Shown: one piece after another, positions 33,005 to 46,890 of the stretch
Numbering within the stretch: position 1 is the first letter of the stretch
Layout of the letters: each line of letters opens with the position of its first letter
Source of the DNA: Ottelia alismoides
Lineage: Eukaryota; Streptophyta; Magnoliopsida; Alismatales; Hydrocharitaceae
Assembly: GCA_037367405.1 (NCBI GenBank)
Contig: JAZKJV010010750.1
Coordinates: 1 to 64,000, forward strand
Length of the DNA stretch: 64,000 nucleotides
Direction of reading: 5' to 3'
Translations under genes and position numbers: made by a program
Notes under the pieces: generated by a model
What the model was told of the DNA's origin: nothing
Database searches by the model: none
What the model saw: only the letters and a program-made list of their open reading frames with translations

Positions 33005-36000
33005 TGATGAATCTGTGATTCATCACTCTAAAAGTTAAAAATAGAGCCTTGTTCTCGAGTAAATAGAGGCATATTTTCCGTTATAATGCATAAATAGCAT
33101 TCATACATGCATTCATAATACATGCATTTTAGCATTCATATTTTGCATTAAATAAGAAGCCAAGATCACTTGTAAAATATCTACTATTTAAAAAAAGCTC
33201 TCCCTTATACTATGTACACCTTAGTTAATACTATAAGGAAGAAAGCCATGAATCTCCTTTGTAAAAACACTAATAAAGCCCTAAAAACCCTGGACTACAA
33301 AATGCCCATAGTTCCCTCATACCAACTCCAAAATAGGTCTACTCACTTTAAGATTAATACACATTATAAGACCTTTAAAATGAGACTAATTTCATCCAAT
33401 TTGGAGCTCGTATGAAAAAGTTTGGTTTTTGGGCCTCTATGTATACTATGTATATGTATATTTGTATCCCTATATTTTTGTATCATATTTGACCTCATCT
33501 CCGTCTTTGGTCAACATGAAACTTGTAGATCTCATCAAGATCTACAACTTTCATGTTTTGAGTTTTTCCCAATTTGGCATCCTTCTCTACCTAAATTCAT
33601 TTCTATTTTCAGACAATCATAGCTGGCCACGTGGCGCCCTCTGGTTGCGCCACGCGGCCCGCTCCCCTTGTCCTATCCGCCCCTGCTCTCAGCCGTTGGA
33701 TTTCTCCTTACATCCAACGATTGAGCCGCTTCCACATGCGCCTTAATTCTACAACATCAGATCATCTCCCCCTTCTCATCTGACCCGCCCATTCGCACCT
33801 CTCCCACAGCGTGCCACGTGGCGCATTATGCGCCATCAGATCTCGCCTTCAGCCCTTCGATCTGCGCCATCCACTGACGCTCTAATTTTAACCACCCGAT
33901 CGAAGCCCTTCATCTCATCTCCACCGTTCCCTCGCGCTTCTCCCCCATCGCGCCACGTGGTCGCTCCACGGCCCTCAGATCGCTTCGCCCCAGATCTAAT
34001 CCTACCGCTCCATCCTGCCTCGATCTTGACTGTTGGATCAAGGGATCCAACGGTTGGGACCTCGTCTTCCACCTCCGGCGCCCCCCCTCTCTCCCACGTT
34101 CTTGAGCTTGCAGGAGGGGCCGCCCCATTCTATTCTCGGCCGCACTCCCGCCTCCATCGACGACCACCATCACCTCTACGATCACCCCCACTCGTCCCTC
34201 ATCTTCGCCAGCCACCTCACTACTCACGTCGTCCACCAGAGACGCTCCACGAACCCCACAAACCTCACCTCCTCGCCAGCCCGACCGTCGACTTCTTCCT
34301 TTAAATACTCGAGCACCGGCCAACTTCAGCCCTATCCGCCACCCCAGAGAGGAACCTCGAGTTCGGAAGCTTCAATTGGTGACTGCAATCGAGCAAATCC
34401 TTGAGCGAAGATAGCGTTCTCCTCTAGAGAGATCCGCGGCGCCACCGCCGTGTCGTATCCCTCCTCCGAGTAGCTGCTTGAGCTCGGGACCTTACCGATC
34501 CCTCGAGCGAAGACCTGGAGCTTCAATCCGAGCTCCAAATACCAGGTAACTCCCTCCATCTCTCTTTATTCTTAGTTTTAATTTCCCCTTCGATTTCTCC
34601 CATTTTATTCGCCGTCCACCTTCATCTTTTCGCTCCGCTTTCACATCGCCGAGCTCCGCGACGGAGCTCTGACCTTCGCGGTATATTTATCACCCTCCGA
34701 TGACTGATTCCACCTTCCATCAGCTACAGCTCACCACCTGGGCGGAGCACTATTGCCGGACCACCTACACTCTGCCTTAGGCCTCGCCACTCGCATCTCA
34801 CTTCTCCACGCACCACCACGAGCTTTGGCTATACTTCTAACACCTGCAGGTACACATCTCGATCATTGGACGGAAGCTCACCGGAGCTCCTGTCGAGCTT
34901 CACTGCCAGCGAGCTCAGATGCCCCTCCGTCACTCCTGAAGCCACATGGACCATCGCCGCACCGCCACACATCTACTGGAATATCTCCGAGCCCCCGGAG
35001 AGCTTCACCGACGCTAGGAGGATCGGGCGGAGCTAATCCCCCATTGCCGGAGCCCCGCCAACTACTCCGCAGGTGGCGGAGGACCATTGAGGGAGATGCT
35101 CCAGCCACCGTTCGATCATCTTGATCGAACGGTCCAGCGCCGTCCACGTCGCCAGTGAACCGGAGCTTCACCTAGCCGTTGGATCCTTCCAGATCCAACG
35201 GCGCTTAACACGCCATGTCATCGATATCTGGAGCATCACAGGAGCCGTAGGATCATCTGTGATCCAACGGACAGGAGCGAGCCACGTCTCCCACGACCGG
35301 AGCAGCACGCCACCATTGTATCTCTCTTTGATCCTACAGTCCATAGACAGCCATGTTGCCACACTCAGCCATCGTTGGATCATCCGAGATCCAACGGGAT
35401 TCATCGTGCCACGCGTCTCCTTCCAGCAACTGTTGGATCATTCTTCATCCAACGGTCTTCAGCACGCTACGTAGAGGGGTCCGAGCCTCTTCCCGACCTC
35501 TAGGCTCGGACCACCCGAGGCTAGCCGAGCCTCCCTCCAGACCTCCAGGAGCTCCCGAGTGAAGACCCGAGCCTCCGACGCCGCCCGAGACTAGGACCCC
35601 ACGTGAGGAGCACGTGCGGTCTGGGTAATTTGCATAGAGGCCTTGGGATCTTTCCTAAATTTAAAATAGGTCTATGTGAAGCGCTCCCACGTGAGGAGCA
35701 TGTGCCCAGTTGAGAAATTGCATTCCACCCCCAGCTTTCTAGGTAATTGCATTTAAGTCTCTGTCAGCATGTTTATTTTAATGTAATTTTTATTTCCTGT
35801 ATTGCAATTACACCCCTATCTTTGCACGCATCCCTAGGTGTCATTTTGCATCATGTTTAAAGTCTAAAAATTGCATATTGTTGAGTAACTTGTCCTCTAT
35901 CTGTTGTGATAATTGTCATATTTTTGTGGTATCAGTGGATTTTTAAATTAGTTAATTGGTGGATTTCTTTATTATTTTGCCCATTTAGACCTTTTAATTG

Positions 36001-36716
36001 ATAATTATATCTCTTTAACTCCAAAAATCCTCAAAAAATCATAGTAGCTCTAGGATAGTTAACTTAACATGGCATAAAAATTTCATTTCATTTGCACACA
36101 TATCGAGGCCTAAATAAATTCTTTAGCGATTTCCTTGGTTTATTTTTAATAGGTTCATTTCACATAAAATTAAGGTCTGTTAATTTTCCTAGATTCCTTA
36201 TCATCAAATCTATCTAGGATAATTTTTGTTCCTGAAAAAATGTTATTTGTTATTTATTAAAATTGAATTAGTGAAAATCACCCTGCTTTCATTTTAAATT
36301 CACAGTAAATTCACTTTGTGTCGAAAAATTCCAAAAAAATTAGGGTAGATTAATTTCATCCTAGTTCATCATCTGGCCAATTTTTATAATTTTTGGACTT
36401 CATTTGATATCTTAACTGATTTAACTTTAAATTGGCTTGATTGTTGCATGTGTCTTGCATAGAAAAAAAAGACCAAAAAAATATTTCCCTGAAAATCGAA
36501 CATTGGACTTTGCTACAAATTCATCTAAAGAGATAGATGCCTCCCTGAGTTCGTCCTTGGACTTCACCAAGTAAAAAAATCTGCCACTTGAAATTAACTC
36601 GAATCTAATTAAAAGTGGTTTTTGATATTCCCTCTCGTATCCGACTGCAACGTACACATATAATTAATTTGGACATTAATTTGCTCGAATTACCAAGGGT
36701 GCGGGGGCGGCTATCA
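33005..36716 (+). repeat. 3' LTR of element A
   Basis: 3712 bp, starting TGATGAAT...ATTCATCA and ending GGCTATCA, followed by the GGAGG duplication. It aligns with 22045-25735 throughout, with scattered substitutions and small indels. The TATA box is at 34300-34307. Confidence 0.95.
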
Positions 36717-36721
36717 GGAGG
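36717..36721. other. Target-site duplication of element A, right copy (GGAGG)
   Basis: Matches 22040-22044. After it the sequence of element O resumes in its hairpin array. Confidence 0.85.
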
Positions 36722-37160
36722 GTGGACGAGTCAGGTGTTCATGCTTCATTATGTTTCACCACTCTTATTATTGCCCATACATAGGGATCTTTTACCCTAA
36801 GTACATAGTGAGTGATACATACATTCTCCCCTCATATTTTTTTCCTTTTAGTAGATTCTTTAATTGATCCTCTCAGTTGTCTCCTCTTCTTGTCTATACT
36901 TTGGGATATCTTATCTTATGTATAGGGGGAGACAGACAAAGTTGTGTTATGTTCATTCCCACCCTCAACCCTCCCAACATATATATACAACCTGTTATAC
37001 TTAGGATTATTTCATCCTAAATATAAGGGGGACGGTTGGCTTCCAATTCAATGATTCAATATTCATTGCCGCATAAATTTTTTACACTCAGTACGAGTTA
37101 TGCCTTCTCATTTTCTTAGATCGATACGGACATAGCTCAAGCTAAGTATAGGGGGATCGT
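36722..37160 (+). repeat. PPT-like hairpin array of element O
   Basis: The clearest unit is 36995-37026: TTATACTTAGGAT pairs with ATCCTAAATATAA, followed by GGGGGA. Weaker units lie at about 36772-36813 and 36893-36932. A terminal unit at about 37078-37160 ends AGCTAAGTATAGGGGGATC. Spacing and order match element A. Confidence 0.8.
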
Positions 37161-37239
37161 ATTTACAATTTATACACTTCAGCCATAACTGAAACTTTCG
37201 TATTTTAAAAAATATGGCTATATAATAAAATTAAAACAC

Positions 37240-37560
37240 ACACTAAATTTTTGAAAAATGTTTGAAAAATTATTTGAAAATACTTTTGAAAATGTTTTGA
37301 AAACTATTTGGAAAATATTTTATTAAATATTATCAAACTTTGTAAAATATTTTTATTTATAAAAATTCTTTTCTTGTTTAAAATTAAATGTTTTTAAAAA
37401 CTATTTACAAACTATTTGGAAAATGGTTGCAAGAATATTTTCAATAACCTATGCTTACTGTATGAAAAAAACTTTGTAAAATGATTTTTAAATATTATAA
37501 TGTTTATAAGAATTATTTGCCAGATTAGTTTGAAAAAATATGTTTTCATAAGTTCACAAA
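37240..37560 (+). repeat. Degenerate TTTGAAAA array of element O
   Basis: Irregular repetition of TTTGAAAAT, TTTGAAAAA and related words, as in P (13636-14060) and B (51500-51775), at the same place relative to the hairpin array. Confidence 0.7.
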
Positions 37561-38449
37561 AATCCTTTCAAATTATTTTGAAAACCTAATACATAATCCA
37601 TCCAATTATGATTCTTTACAAACTTATAAATATCTTCTGTAAATTCTTGAATTTCAATTCTTGTAATTAAAAAGATGCACATACGTGTAAATATCAACAA
37701 ATATCCCCACTGTTCCAAAAACCTTTTTATTTTAAAAATAACTAAAAATTTGCAAAATTAAAAATCCCAAAAATATTTACAAAATCTCAAAGAAAAATGT
37801 CGTTATATATATAATTAAAAAATGTGCAAAATTTGAAAACACCAAAAACAAAAGATTGGTAAAATCTCAAAGAAAAACCAATTCCCCTCGGAGCATGTAT
37901 ATAGATGTATAGTCAAATAATAAAGCTTGAGCTTCAATGTCATATGTTTGTGAGCCTGCAGTCGGATGACTTGGCAACACTTGTCAAGCATCATATACAC
38001 TGGCTACCGAGCAAACTTCACTCCTCCTCCTCTTCTCGATCTGGTTGTACTTGAACACAGAAGGGAATACCCAACTTCTCAGGGAAAGAGTTACTGGATT
38101 GGGGAATTACGGTCACCATGTTAGAGAAGATTAACTTTACCACTTCAGCCGAGGAGATCTACATATCACATACAGTGTCCAAGACAGATTCAAAGTCATA
38201 AGGGTTTATGTATGAGTTGATTTATTATAACCTGGCAATTTAGAAGACTAGATTAGAGGTTTGTGATTCTCAGAGGTTGTTGTGTTTCATGTTTGGTTCC
38301 CACATAAGGTTCCGACAAAATGTAAACTCCAAAGGTTCGACAAAGCTCCAAACATTGATTTTATGAGGACAAGATTAAGAGTTAAGATCAATCAAAGTTC
38401 TTTCTTTTTCTTTTCTTTATTTTCTTTTCTGCACTTATAGACATAAGTG
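37561..38449 (+). other. 3' untranslated region of element O
   Basis: Contains the conserved GCAGTCGGATGACTTGGCAA block near 37958 (GCAGCTGGATGACTTGGCTA in A) and a frame at 37997-38134 (LNTEGNTQLLRERVTG) related to those in A and P. No other coding content is seen. Confidence 0.6.
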
Positions 38450-38484
38450 TTTGTTAGGGACTAACAAAGGAAACTATAGGGGGA
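38450..38484 (+). other. Pre-PPT hairpin and polypurine tract of element O
   Basis: TTTGTTAG (38450-38457), loop GGA, CTAACAAA (38461-38468), then GGAAACTATAGGGGGA directly before the LTR at 38485. Confidence 0.75.
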
Positions 38485-40489
38485 TGATGAATCTCAATTT
38501 CATCACCTTTACTCTTTCATTTCGGCCTTCATTCCGTAGCTAATTACATGTAAATATCATTATTTTGCATAAATTAACATTCACTATTTATTGTATAAAT
38601 ATTGTATAAAGTACATTATTTAAGCTGAAACAAAAGAATAAAGAAAAAATAAAATGACAATGATATTTTATGACACTAAATTTCGAGACCCTGAATCATG
38701 ATGACTGGATGGACAATGAATAATGTAGGGGGGGTAAGTAAAAAAACACAATAAAACCCCTAATTTTATTCTTCAATAATTCACATTAGGGACCCATTTT
38801 ATTATTTATTATTTACTATTTATTCCTAAAATCAATAAACTTTTTACATAAAAGTTGTACATAATAATATATAAAAAAATATAAAATTTACTTTACATAA
38901 AAAGAATACAAATTGTACATTTTATACTAAGAATAAAAAGCCAACTCAAATTTCCCAAAGCCATATCTTCTCCATATGAACTCAAAATGCACAAAAATCA
39001 CCAAATTATATATAACTTTTTATTGATATTTAATGAAGGTGGTTTCATTTAATTTGGAGTTAAGAAGCAAATGTTAGGTTTTGGATCCCTATTGCACTAT
39101 ATACATGAATGAACAATTCATTTTAGTTATTACTTATATTTTTTATTATTTTATATTTTTATAATTATGTAAAAATTATTTATAGTATAAGTACATATTT
39201 AGAATATAGAAAAACCATAAAAATTTTAAAATAAAATAATATATAAAAATACATAAATTAATTACCTATGTATTAAATACCCCTATTTATTTAAGTGTAC
39301 TTATTTAATCAGAAAAATTTGTTAAAAATATACTTGAATGTATAAAAATTAGTTATAATTTTATAAATTATTTATATTTAATATTAAAATATAGATTTAA
39401 AAATAAAATATCTTAATATAAAAGTAAATATAGCTATGTTTATACTTGTAAAAAGTAACATGTAATAAATTTATCCATAAAATTAAATAAAAATAGATTA
39501 AAAATACTACATAAAATAATAAATAGTTTTTATTTTATAACTTTTATTTAATTAATTGATTTATTATTCTATTTTTATTTATATATCTTTTTTTAAATGA
39601 TTATGTCTTTGAGAGGTCCAACTGGTGCAATAGGAGGCCTCCATCTGTTGACTGCGGGTCAACCCTTCTGACCCGGGCTTAGCCCTATATGAATCGTGTA
39701 CTCCCCCTTTCTTATAGGAGGGGTTCCCACCATCTCCGGAGGTCCTCCACCGTAAGGTTTCATCTCGCTGCTCCGGTCACTTGAGGTTCGTTTTCTTCTT
39801 GTTTTAGGTAGTTGTAGTCACAGCTTTTCATTTCTTCATTTTTATTTTATGTTTTAATTATCGTTTAGCATAGAATAGGTATGTTAAGCTTTGTCAGAGC
39901 TCTTGAGCTCCGGCCACTGTTGCTCATCGTAGTCCACTATTCCGACCTCACCATTCACTCCATTTTCTAGCCCCGTCATTTCTTCACATTTCGCCCATCA
40001 TAACTCCCCCAGATCTAGATTTCAAGGCCCAATTCCACCAGTCCATCACCTTCGTCGGACCTCGATCACCACCATTCATTTCACCTCCGATCTCCAGAAA
40101 ATAACAACCCATACTAGCACAACCCTCAATTGCCATGTTTTTGCGCAGGTTTGGAAGGGGGCATCCGAGCCCTAGTTGCACTCAAGGAGCACCTTCAAGT
40201 ACCCCATGCATGCTAGATCTCCGTCGATGATCTATGGACATCCTTGAGGTGTCAGCCAGTTGTGGAGTGGTTGCAGGAATGTGTAGAGCCCATCGGAAGG
40301 CTTCAAGGTAGCTAGACATGCACACATCATTAGATCCAAGCTCGTTAGAGGCAAGTTATTCAATCGTTCTTCCACTGACATTTGGAGCGTTCGATCAAGA
40401 TTAACCCTCCAAGCGAGCAGGTGTCGTCGAATCAGAAGGACCACTACCATTGATATCCTCCATGATATCTAATCTTGGACGTCTCCTAG
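38485..40489 (+). mobile_element. 3' LTR of element O, first part
   Basis: Starts TGATGAATCTCAATTTCATCA, a one-mismatch version of the family's terminal hairpin. A GTAGGGGGGG run near 38726 has a counterpart (GTAGGGGGGAG) near 15845. A GC-rich block (GGGTCAACCCTTCTGACCCGG near 39655) follows, then a segment with GTTCGATCAAGAT near 40390 resembling GAACGATCAAGAA near 17813. It is cut at 40489 by element B and resumes at 57047. Confidence 0.7.
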
Positions 40490-43363
40490 TGATAAATCCC
40501 AGATTTATGAACATAATTCAACATATTTATATCTCTTAAGCAATTCAACAATATTCATTGACAATTATCATTAATTAACAAATTATGTGTTGAAAATAAT
40601 CGACACTGATTAATATATTAGATAATCCTATTATTGTGCTAATATATTATGTTTTTATTCCTCATTAAAAATCAAATAAGATTATAATTAACATAAAATT
40701 AAAAAAACCAAAAAATAAACAAAAGGAAAATTAAAGAAATGTTTTATAGTGTTTTAACAAGTATTTATAGCTTATTAATGTACAAATGACCTTTGATCTC
40801 TTTGACTTCTACATGTAAGTTGTAAATCTCATCGAGATATACATATTTCATGTTTACCACATTTTCTAATTCTCCCTCTAACTATTTATTATTATTTTTA
40901 TTCGTATTTGATGATTTTTAGCAAGCCACGTGGTGCATTCTACTTCAGCCACGTGGCCCGCCTGTCTTCTCTTTTTCCACCTCAAGACTTGACCGTCATA
41001 TGTTCTTTATCAAACTCAATCCCAACCTATCTTAAGCGCCATTTTCCCAGCCATTTAATTTGGACCATCGGACGCACTAGAGCACTACATCTGCACGCTA
41101 ATCCGAGCGTTCTAATCCTAATCCAACGGTTGGAGGAGCGTCTTCAACCTCCACCCACTTCCTCAAACAGACGCGTCCCTTCGTACACTCTCATCTTCTC
41201 GCCATTTTTTCGCAACCACCTCCTCCAACTTCCCTTTAAACCATCGTCTCCAATCTCTTGAACCTTCAATCCTGATCCTCGCCAACCTCCTAGACCTAAT
41301 CAACTCCCTTTTGTACAATCATGGGTAGTGGTTGAAACCATCATAGTCATTCCAGAACTTCCAAACTACCTTAGCCTTAAAACCCCATCGTCGGGAAACC
41401 CACCTTATCATTCATAAGTGAAAATCCTCACAACCCTTCCACTATTCTGTGACAAAGAATTAAGTGAGAAAGAGAGAAAGGATGGAGTACAGATCTCGGT
41501 GAGATCTAAGGTTGCCATACCTTTTTGCATATATCCATTGGCAGGATGCTTGAGATTAGTCTCTTTTTGCCAGACACCTTAAGCGAAGACGTGAAGCTTT
41601 GATCTTCATTCACACATCATCGTCAACCCCTTGATTCATCACTCTATCATTCATGTAACACTGTTAATTTTAATTCTAGTTTTTTTCCAATGTGCACCAT
41701 TTTTTCTAACTCAAGTATGGCAATTACTCTATGATCTGTATCATTGGACACCTCCGTATTTCATCCATTTTCCATGTTGCACTCTCAAGTGATCCAATCC
41801 ATTTCTCCACAATTGTTTCATTTCGACCCATTCAAAGTGGTCCCTCGACTTGGTACCCATCTAGGGATCCATGCCCACACGCATGTTTGATCCCTTCACT
41901 CATCTCATACCCACTTCAACTCATTCGTTTAGACTTCGTCTGTGGTTTGCACTAACGTTGCAGGACATATGGATTCATTAGTCAGAAGCTGAAATGGAGC
42001 TTCGGTCTCCAGCTTCCTCGACGATAATACGTCATCAACAGATTCATATGAGACGGTCTCCATCTTCCTTAACTTTCAATTGCATTCGCAGGACCTTCGC
42101 AAAGGACATCTCATCATTATCTTAGTTAGAGGAGTAAGGCGGAGTGTTGCTGCCCTCATATGAGTATCACTCGAGCACTACCTGCTGTGGAGGAGCTGAT
42201 GAATGTGCGAGGAGCAGTTGTCGTTGGATCCTTTAATTGGGCATGACTAAATGGATGCCATCAAGATATGTCTCCCGCACGAAGCAACGATTCACTCTTG
42301 AGGCTTGGAATCCGAGCCTGTATCCAAGCCTTGTACGTAGAAGAAAAAGGAAGCCATATGTCTCGAGTCTCCACTTCCGAGCCTATATAGGTCACGTGGA
42401 GCGTGCATGTGACTGTGTTATTTCCAACACCAGTCCTCAATTTTCCAAGATTTGAAGATATGTCCTCCCGCCTTTGTTTATTTTGCATATTAGCCTCTGT
42501 AAGATATTTTAATTACATTTCAGTCCTTTTCTGTTCTGTTTTGTAACAAAAACTTACAGTTTTTCTTACAAAAATGCCCCTAGATTGATTATTGAATAAC
42601 TTTTTAACTATATATCCAAATGAAGTGATTTTGGTATCATTTGAAAGCTTTATTGTTGCTCTATCTTTCAGTATGTTGTTGTTAACTTTTATTTTAAAAT
42701 CATGCATGAATCATTTCATCTTCTAAAATATTATTTCGTTCCAAAAATGAAGTTGAAAATGTCATCTTCGTGAGCAATTGAACATGATATTTATTCTTCT
42801 TCTTATTGACAAATTATTAGTTAATTTTTTATCATTATCATTATGTTTTTAAAGGGTTTAATTGCTTACTGAAAAAACTAAGCATCAAAGTTAAATTCAA
42901 AGTTAAAATTGTGTTGATTGTGTTCTGAGACTGATTAATACTTATAGTATTCATTGGATATTTCTTCATGCCTTAATTAATATTTACTTAATTCAGGGAA
43001 TTTTTGTAATTATCCCCTTATGTCTATTGTTTATTTAAATCATATTTTGAATAACTTATCTTATTATTTGTGCATTATTATCTTTATATAATTTAAGTGC
43101 ATAAAAGTTTGTGTTAAAAACATCATTATTGTGGATAGTGCTTTAACTCAATATAATCATCTTATAATATGCTACCTATAATATTTGACACTTAAATTTC
43201 ATCACATAATTTCTCGTGTCCTTGTGTTCTACCTTGAACTTCCCATGTTTTAAATTCAAGCCGAATCCTCCTCGCCGAGATCATTCATTCGGTTATGTAT
43301 AATGCACTAAGTGCTTGTGCTACAAAGGATACATTTTAATACATGAATTAAAGCGGTTCATTA
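40490..43363 (+). repeat. 5' LTR of element B
   Basis: Starts TGATAAATCCCAGATTTATGA (an imperfect terminal hairpin) and ends CGGTTCATTA, two bases before the primer-binding site. It aligns with 54182-57046: for example AAATTGTGTTGATTGTGTT near 42905 against AAATTGTGTTAATTATCTT near 56595. A CCAACGGTTGG palindrome lies near 41123. Confidence 0.88.
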
Positions 43364-43365
43364 GA

Positions 43366-43383
43366 TGGCATCATTGTCGAGGG
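43366..43383 (+). other. Decayed tRNA-Asp primer-binding site of element B
   Basis: TGGCATCATTGTCGAGGG differs from the site of A (TGGCGCCGTTGTCGGGGA) only by transitions, three of them in the CpG-containing GCGCCG core. This fits decay of methylated cytosines. Confidence 0.75.
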
Positions 43384-44698
43384 CGTGGTACATTTTGTGA
43401 TTATGTTTAGGTCAAAATATTTATTTAGTGTTTTTTAGGCCAATAATTTTGAGCTTGTATTGTCTTTTTTATTCATTTTATGATTTGTTATTTTTACTTA
43501 ATTAATTATTTTGACTCTCTCAAAGAATATCTTAATAATTTATTTGTTTTGGTAAATGCACGAAGCAAATTAAATTGAGGGAATTAATTTAGATTAATTA
43601 AGTATGTAATGTTGAGTTGTAATTATATGTAACATAATTTCCCATTTACAACAGTTCTGGATTGAGATGTTGTGCATGTAAAGAAATCCTGTGAACTTTA
43701 TTTTTCTGTGTGATGGTTCTGTCGAGAGTGGTTATGGACTTGAGTGTCATTTTGGATTAAACACTATGCCAAATAAGACATATCGTAGGTTATTTTTGCT
43801 TGATATAATTCATAATTTAGGATCCACACCACAATCTCATAAGATTCACAATTACAAAAATCTTAAGAGATTCATAGATGGATATAACACACGTTCAATT
43901 TAACCAAAATTAAATTGACTTCTTCACCGCTAATAAAACTACTGCTTAGGTGCATCTTTTCGACTTGCATCATATAGATAGATTTATATATAGAGTATAT
44001 GCATCCATATGGATAGTGCTGGGAAGTGTTGTAAGTATCTCTAAATGATTGCATCCATCACTGATTCTTGATTGCATTTTGTTTTTCGCTTTCTCCCTCA
44101 GTTTTCATCAACTTAACGATAAAGGAAAAGGGTTTGTATGTTAGGCGTTGTTTGTGGTCACTTAACTCAGTGCAATAACATAAACTCTTAAATTTGGGAC
44201 TGCATTAATGCAAGATGGCCAAATTAAATTGGAATAAAAACAACCTTGTATTATGGGTGGTAAAACCATCATTGATTGCATGTACTTACCTCCAGACAGA
44301 GTAGGTAAGGACGTAGCCCCTAAGGAATCTAGACCAAATTCCCATACTTGTGCCGTAAGCGCTTGGACTCACTATTAGGGTCATGTTATTACTGCAAGAT
44401 CTTGCTTCATACCATTAGAAGAGGTAACCCTTTCCTGTTTGTGTGTTCCCCTTGGTAGAACTTGAGTTACCTTAAGGGACTACACCTGTGAAGTTGTATA
44501 AGATTGTTTGACTCATTAAAAAAAATGACATGATAATAAGGCCATCATCATCGGCCTTCATTGTTGAGTTGGTGAGTCAATTCAAAGGGGTTTGAATTGA
44601 TTATATTTTGTGAGTTACTCCGCACATTCACGTCATCAGCAGTACTAGATCTTGTTGTATTGAGCGTGCTCCAAGTCCCAATCTGTTGACATTTAAAG
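43384..44698 (+). other. Untranslated leader of element B
   Basis: No credible gene. It contains the family's leader blocks CTTCTTCACCGCTAATAAAA near 43920 and TTCGCTTTCTCCCTCAGTTT near 44085, equivalent to 26185-26380 in A. Confidence 0.55.
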
Positions 44699-46890
44699 AT
44701 GGATAATTGGTCAGATATTTGCTCGGATTTTGCGAGCTTGCCGTTGAACCCCCAAATATCATGTCTTCACTGATCCAGTCTCCTTCTTTTTCTTCATCTT
44801 CTTTGACTTGACCATCCATGTTTAGAAACATCCTTTTTTTGAACCGGTGTATAATGATTCCCTCTATAGAGGTGGTCATATCTCAACCAACCTTTTTTCT
44901 TCTCTAATCACTAAGGAAGATCATTGTTTGGTGATATCGATTCGATTTTGTTATCTTCATATAGATCTCATTCCAATACTTTCTTTGATGAAGCTGAAGA
45001 AGAGATGCTTCCTTAGAAACATAACGGTGAGGAGGAAGAATGAGAGAAAGCAATGCATGTAGTATTGGCTAGGTTGGCAGAATCCGAGCAGAACCAAGCA
45101 CTCACGAGAGCACAACTTTACCAGTTACAGTTGGGTAGAGAAGCACCAATGGATGCGGCATACAACCCTGGGAAATATCAGATGGCTAATCGGTTGAGCC
45201 CAATTCAATCTGAAGTTGAATATGAGTTGAAGTCGTAGTTTCTTAGCTTGTTGTGTCATTTCCATGGGAATGCACACGAATAGCCATACACATTCCTTAG
45301 GAACTTTGAGTTGGTTTGTACTAACCTTAGGCATCCTATGGTTAGCCAATACTACATTAGTCTCAAAACACTTCTTTTTTCCATGAAGGATAAGGCAGAT
45401 TGTTAGATAAAGAACCTGGGAATAGTTGTAACCACATTTGCGCAGTTCAAGGACCTCTTACTTAAGAAGTTCTACCCTTTGAGTATAAGTAACTTGATGC
45501 ATTCACGCATCATGAGTTTCTCCCAACATCCAAATGAACTTCTGTGATACATGGGAGAGATTCAAGTATCTCTTACAGAAGTGTCCTTATCATGGCTTAG
45601 AGCCTACCATCCTGGTTCAATCTATATATTGCGGTCTACAACCTGAGGTGCATTGTTTGGTTAGTGTTGCTTTTGGAAGCAGTTACACTTCATGAGGAGG
45701 AACACCATGTGGAAGGTGTTCCAGCGGATGGCCGAGATGAGTATATCACTGACGGCGAGTAGAGCATAGTTAGAGACCCCCATTCCATTCCTATAGTGTG
45801 GGAGTGAAGGCTAATGTGGATCCATTTGACATGGGCCTTATAGCAGATAAACATATAGTGGTTGAGAGGATTGGTAGGCAGATGATTGAGAGAATTGGTA
45901 GGCTAAAGTGGAGCTTTCTAATTAGGTATCCAAGATGAGGGTATCTGTCGTGACTGCACCTACCGCTCACATTTACTGTGTTCAACATATTCAGGAGCAG
46001 CAAATGTCACGGCCACCCCAGCCGTGGGTTGAGGACCTGCCTCTAGCCCATTCTTGCCAACATCAACCACCGTATGTTGACAGAGTTACTGAGGAGCCTT
46101 CCCAGGTGTGGGAGGTAAATGGTTTGTGGTACACTAATGACCCTACTAGGAAGGGGAGTTCTGGGGTCCGTTTCTACTACCAACTTCCCCAGACCTTTTA
46201 GAATACATCATTTACTCCATCACCTCTTCCAACACCACAGAGCTCTGGAGCTATTCCTTACCAAGCACTGAGGCAACATCAGCAGTAGTACGTGTGTCAG
46301 CAACCGTACGAGACGGGCCAGCAGGGCCTGCATGTTCAGCATCACACCCAGCAACAACAACATTCCTATGCCAACATGGCCATTCTTTACATTCTTCTTT
46401 GCCTTCCTCTTCTTCATAGCCGCAACATTCATCTTTAGCTCCTATTGATATCTAGAGATAGTTTTTGGAGGAGTTGTGTTCCAATAAGACTGAGGTACAT
46501 GATTTGAGGGTTGATCTCAATCGTCTTTCCTATATAAATGATGAGCGCAATGCCTTTTGTTAATAGACCTCAACAGCAGCAGCAAGAGCAGTTAGATCAG
46601 GTATACTACTCATATTTTCACAAATTGGGGTACGACATCTTTCCTTATAATTGTGTCAATCATATGTCTCTCAGAAGTGGGCGGACTGTGGTCGTACAAT
46701 ATTGGACGAGGGACATGGAGAGTACCGACTCTGAGGCTCAGCTGAAGAGAATTCTGAAAACGATGACGCTAGACATCTTCACAGAGAACATCAACAAGCG
46801 TAGACTTCCAAGAGAAAATTGCAGAGGAGTATGAGAGCGGCGCCGCATACATCAGATTCAAATTCTACGGAGGACCTTGCACCTTCAGTT
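44699..46890 (+). pseudogene. gag of element B, heavily damaged
   Basis: Start at ATG 44699 (MDNWSDICSDFASLP), aligned with the gag start of A. The gag domain is at about 45230-45760 (LLKKFYPLSISNLMHSRI), with several stops and frame changes. A tail with EEPSQVWEVNGLWY near 46090 matches VFKINGLWY in A. Beyond this B retains a segment absent from A: a glutamine run (RPQQQQQEQLD near 46560), HMSLRSGRTVV near 46665, resembling the ITLRSG motif found before protease in plant Ty3/gypsy gag. No product is expected. Confidence 0.8.

Larger units (their letters stand above)
22045..36716 (+). mobile_element. Element A: nested Athila-type Ty3/gypsy retrotransposon
   Basis: A complete insertion of 14.7 kb bounded by LTRs of about 3.7 kb and a GGAGG duplication. 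Order: 5' LTR, tRNA-Asp primer-binding site, leader, gag, RT, RNase H, integrase, hairpin array, 3' untranslated region, polypurine tract, 3' LTR. The RT-RNase H-integrase order and primer type place it in Ty3/gypsy, Athila-like. It is inserted in element O. It is not autonomous: the protease region is deleted and the frame is broken several times. In the first 245 bases of the two LTRs I count roughly 11 differences, so the insertion is not recent. Confidence 0.92.
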
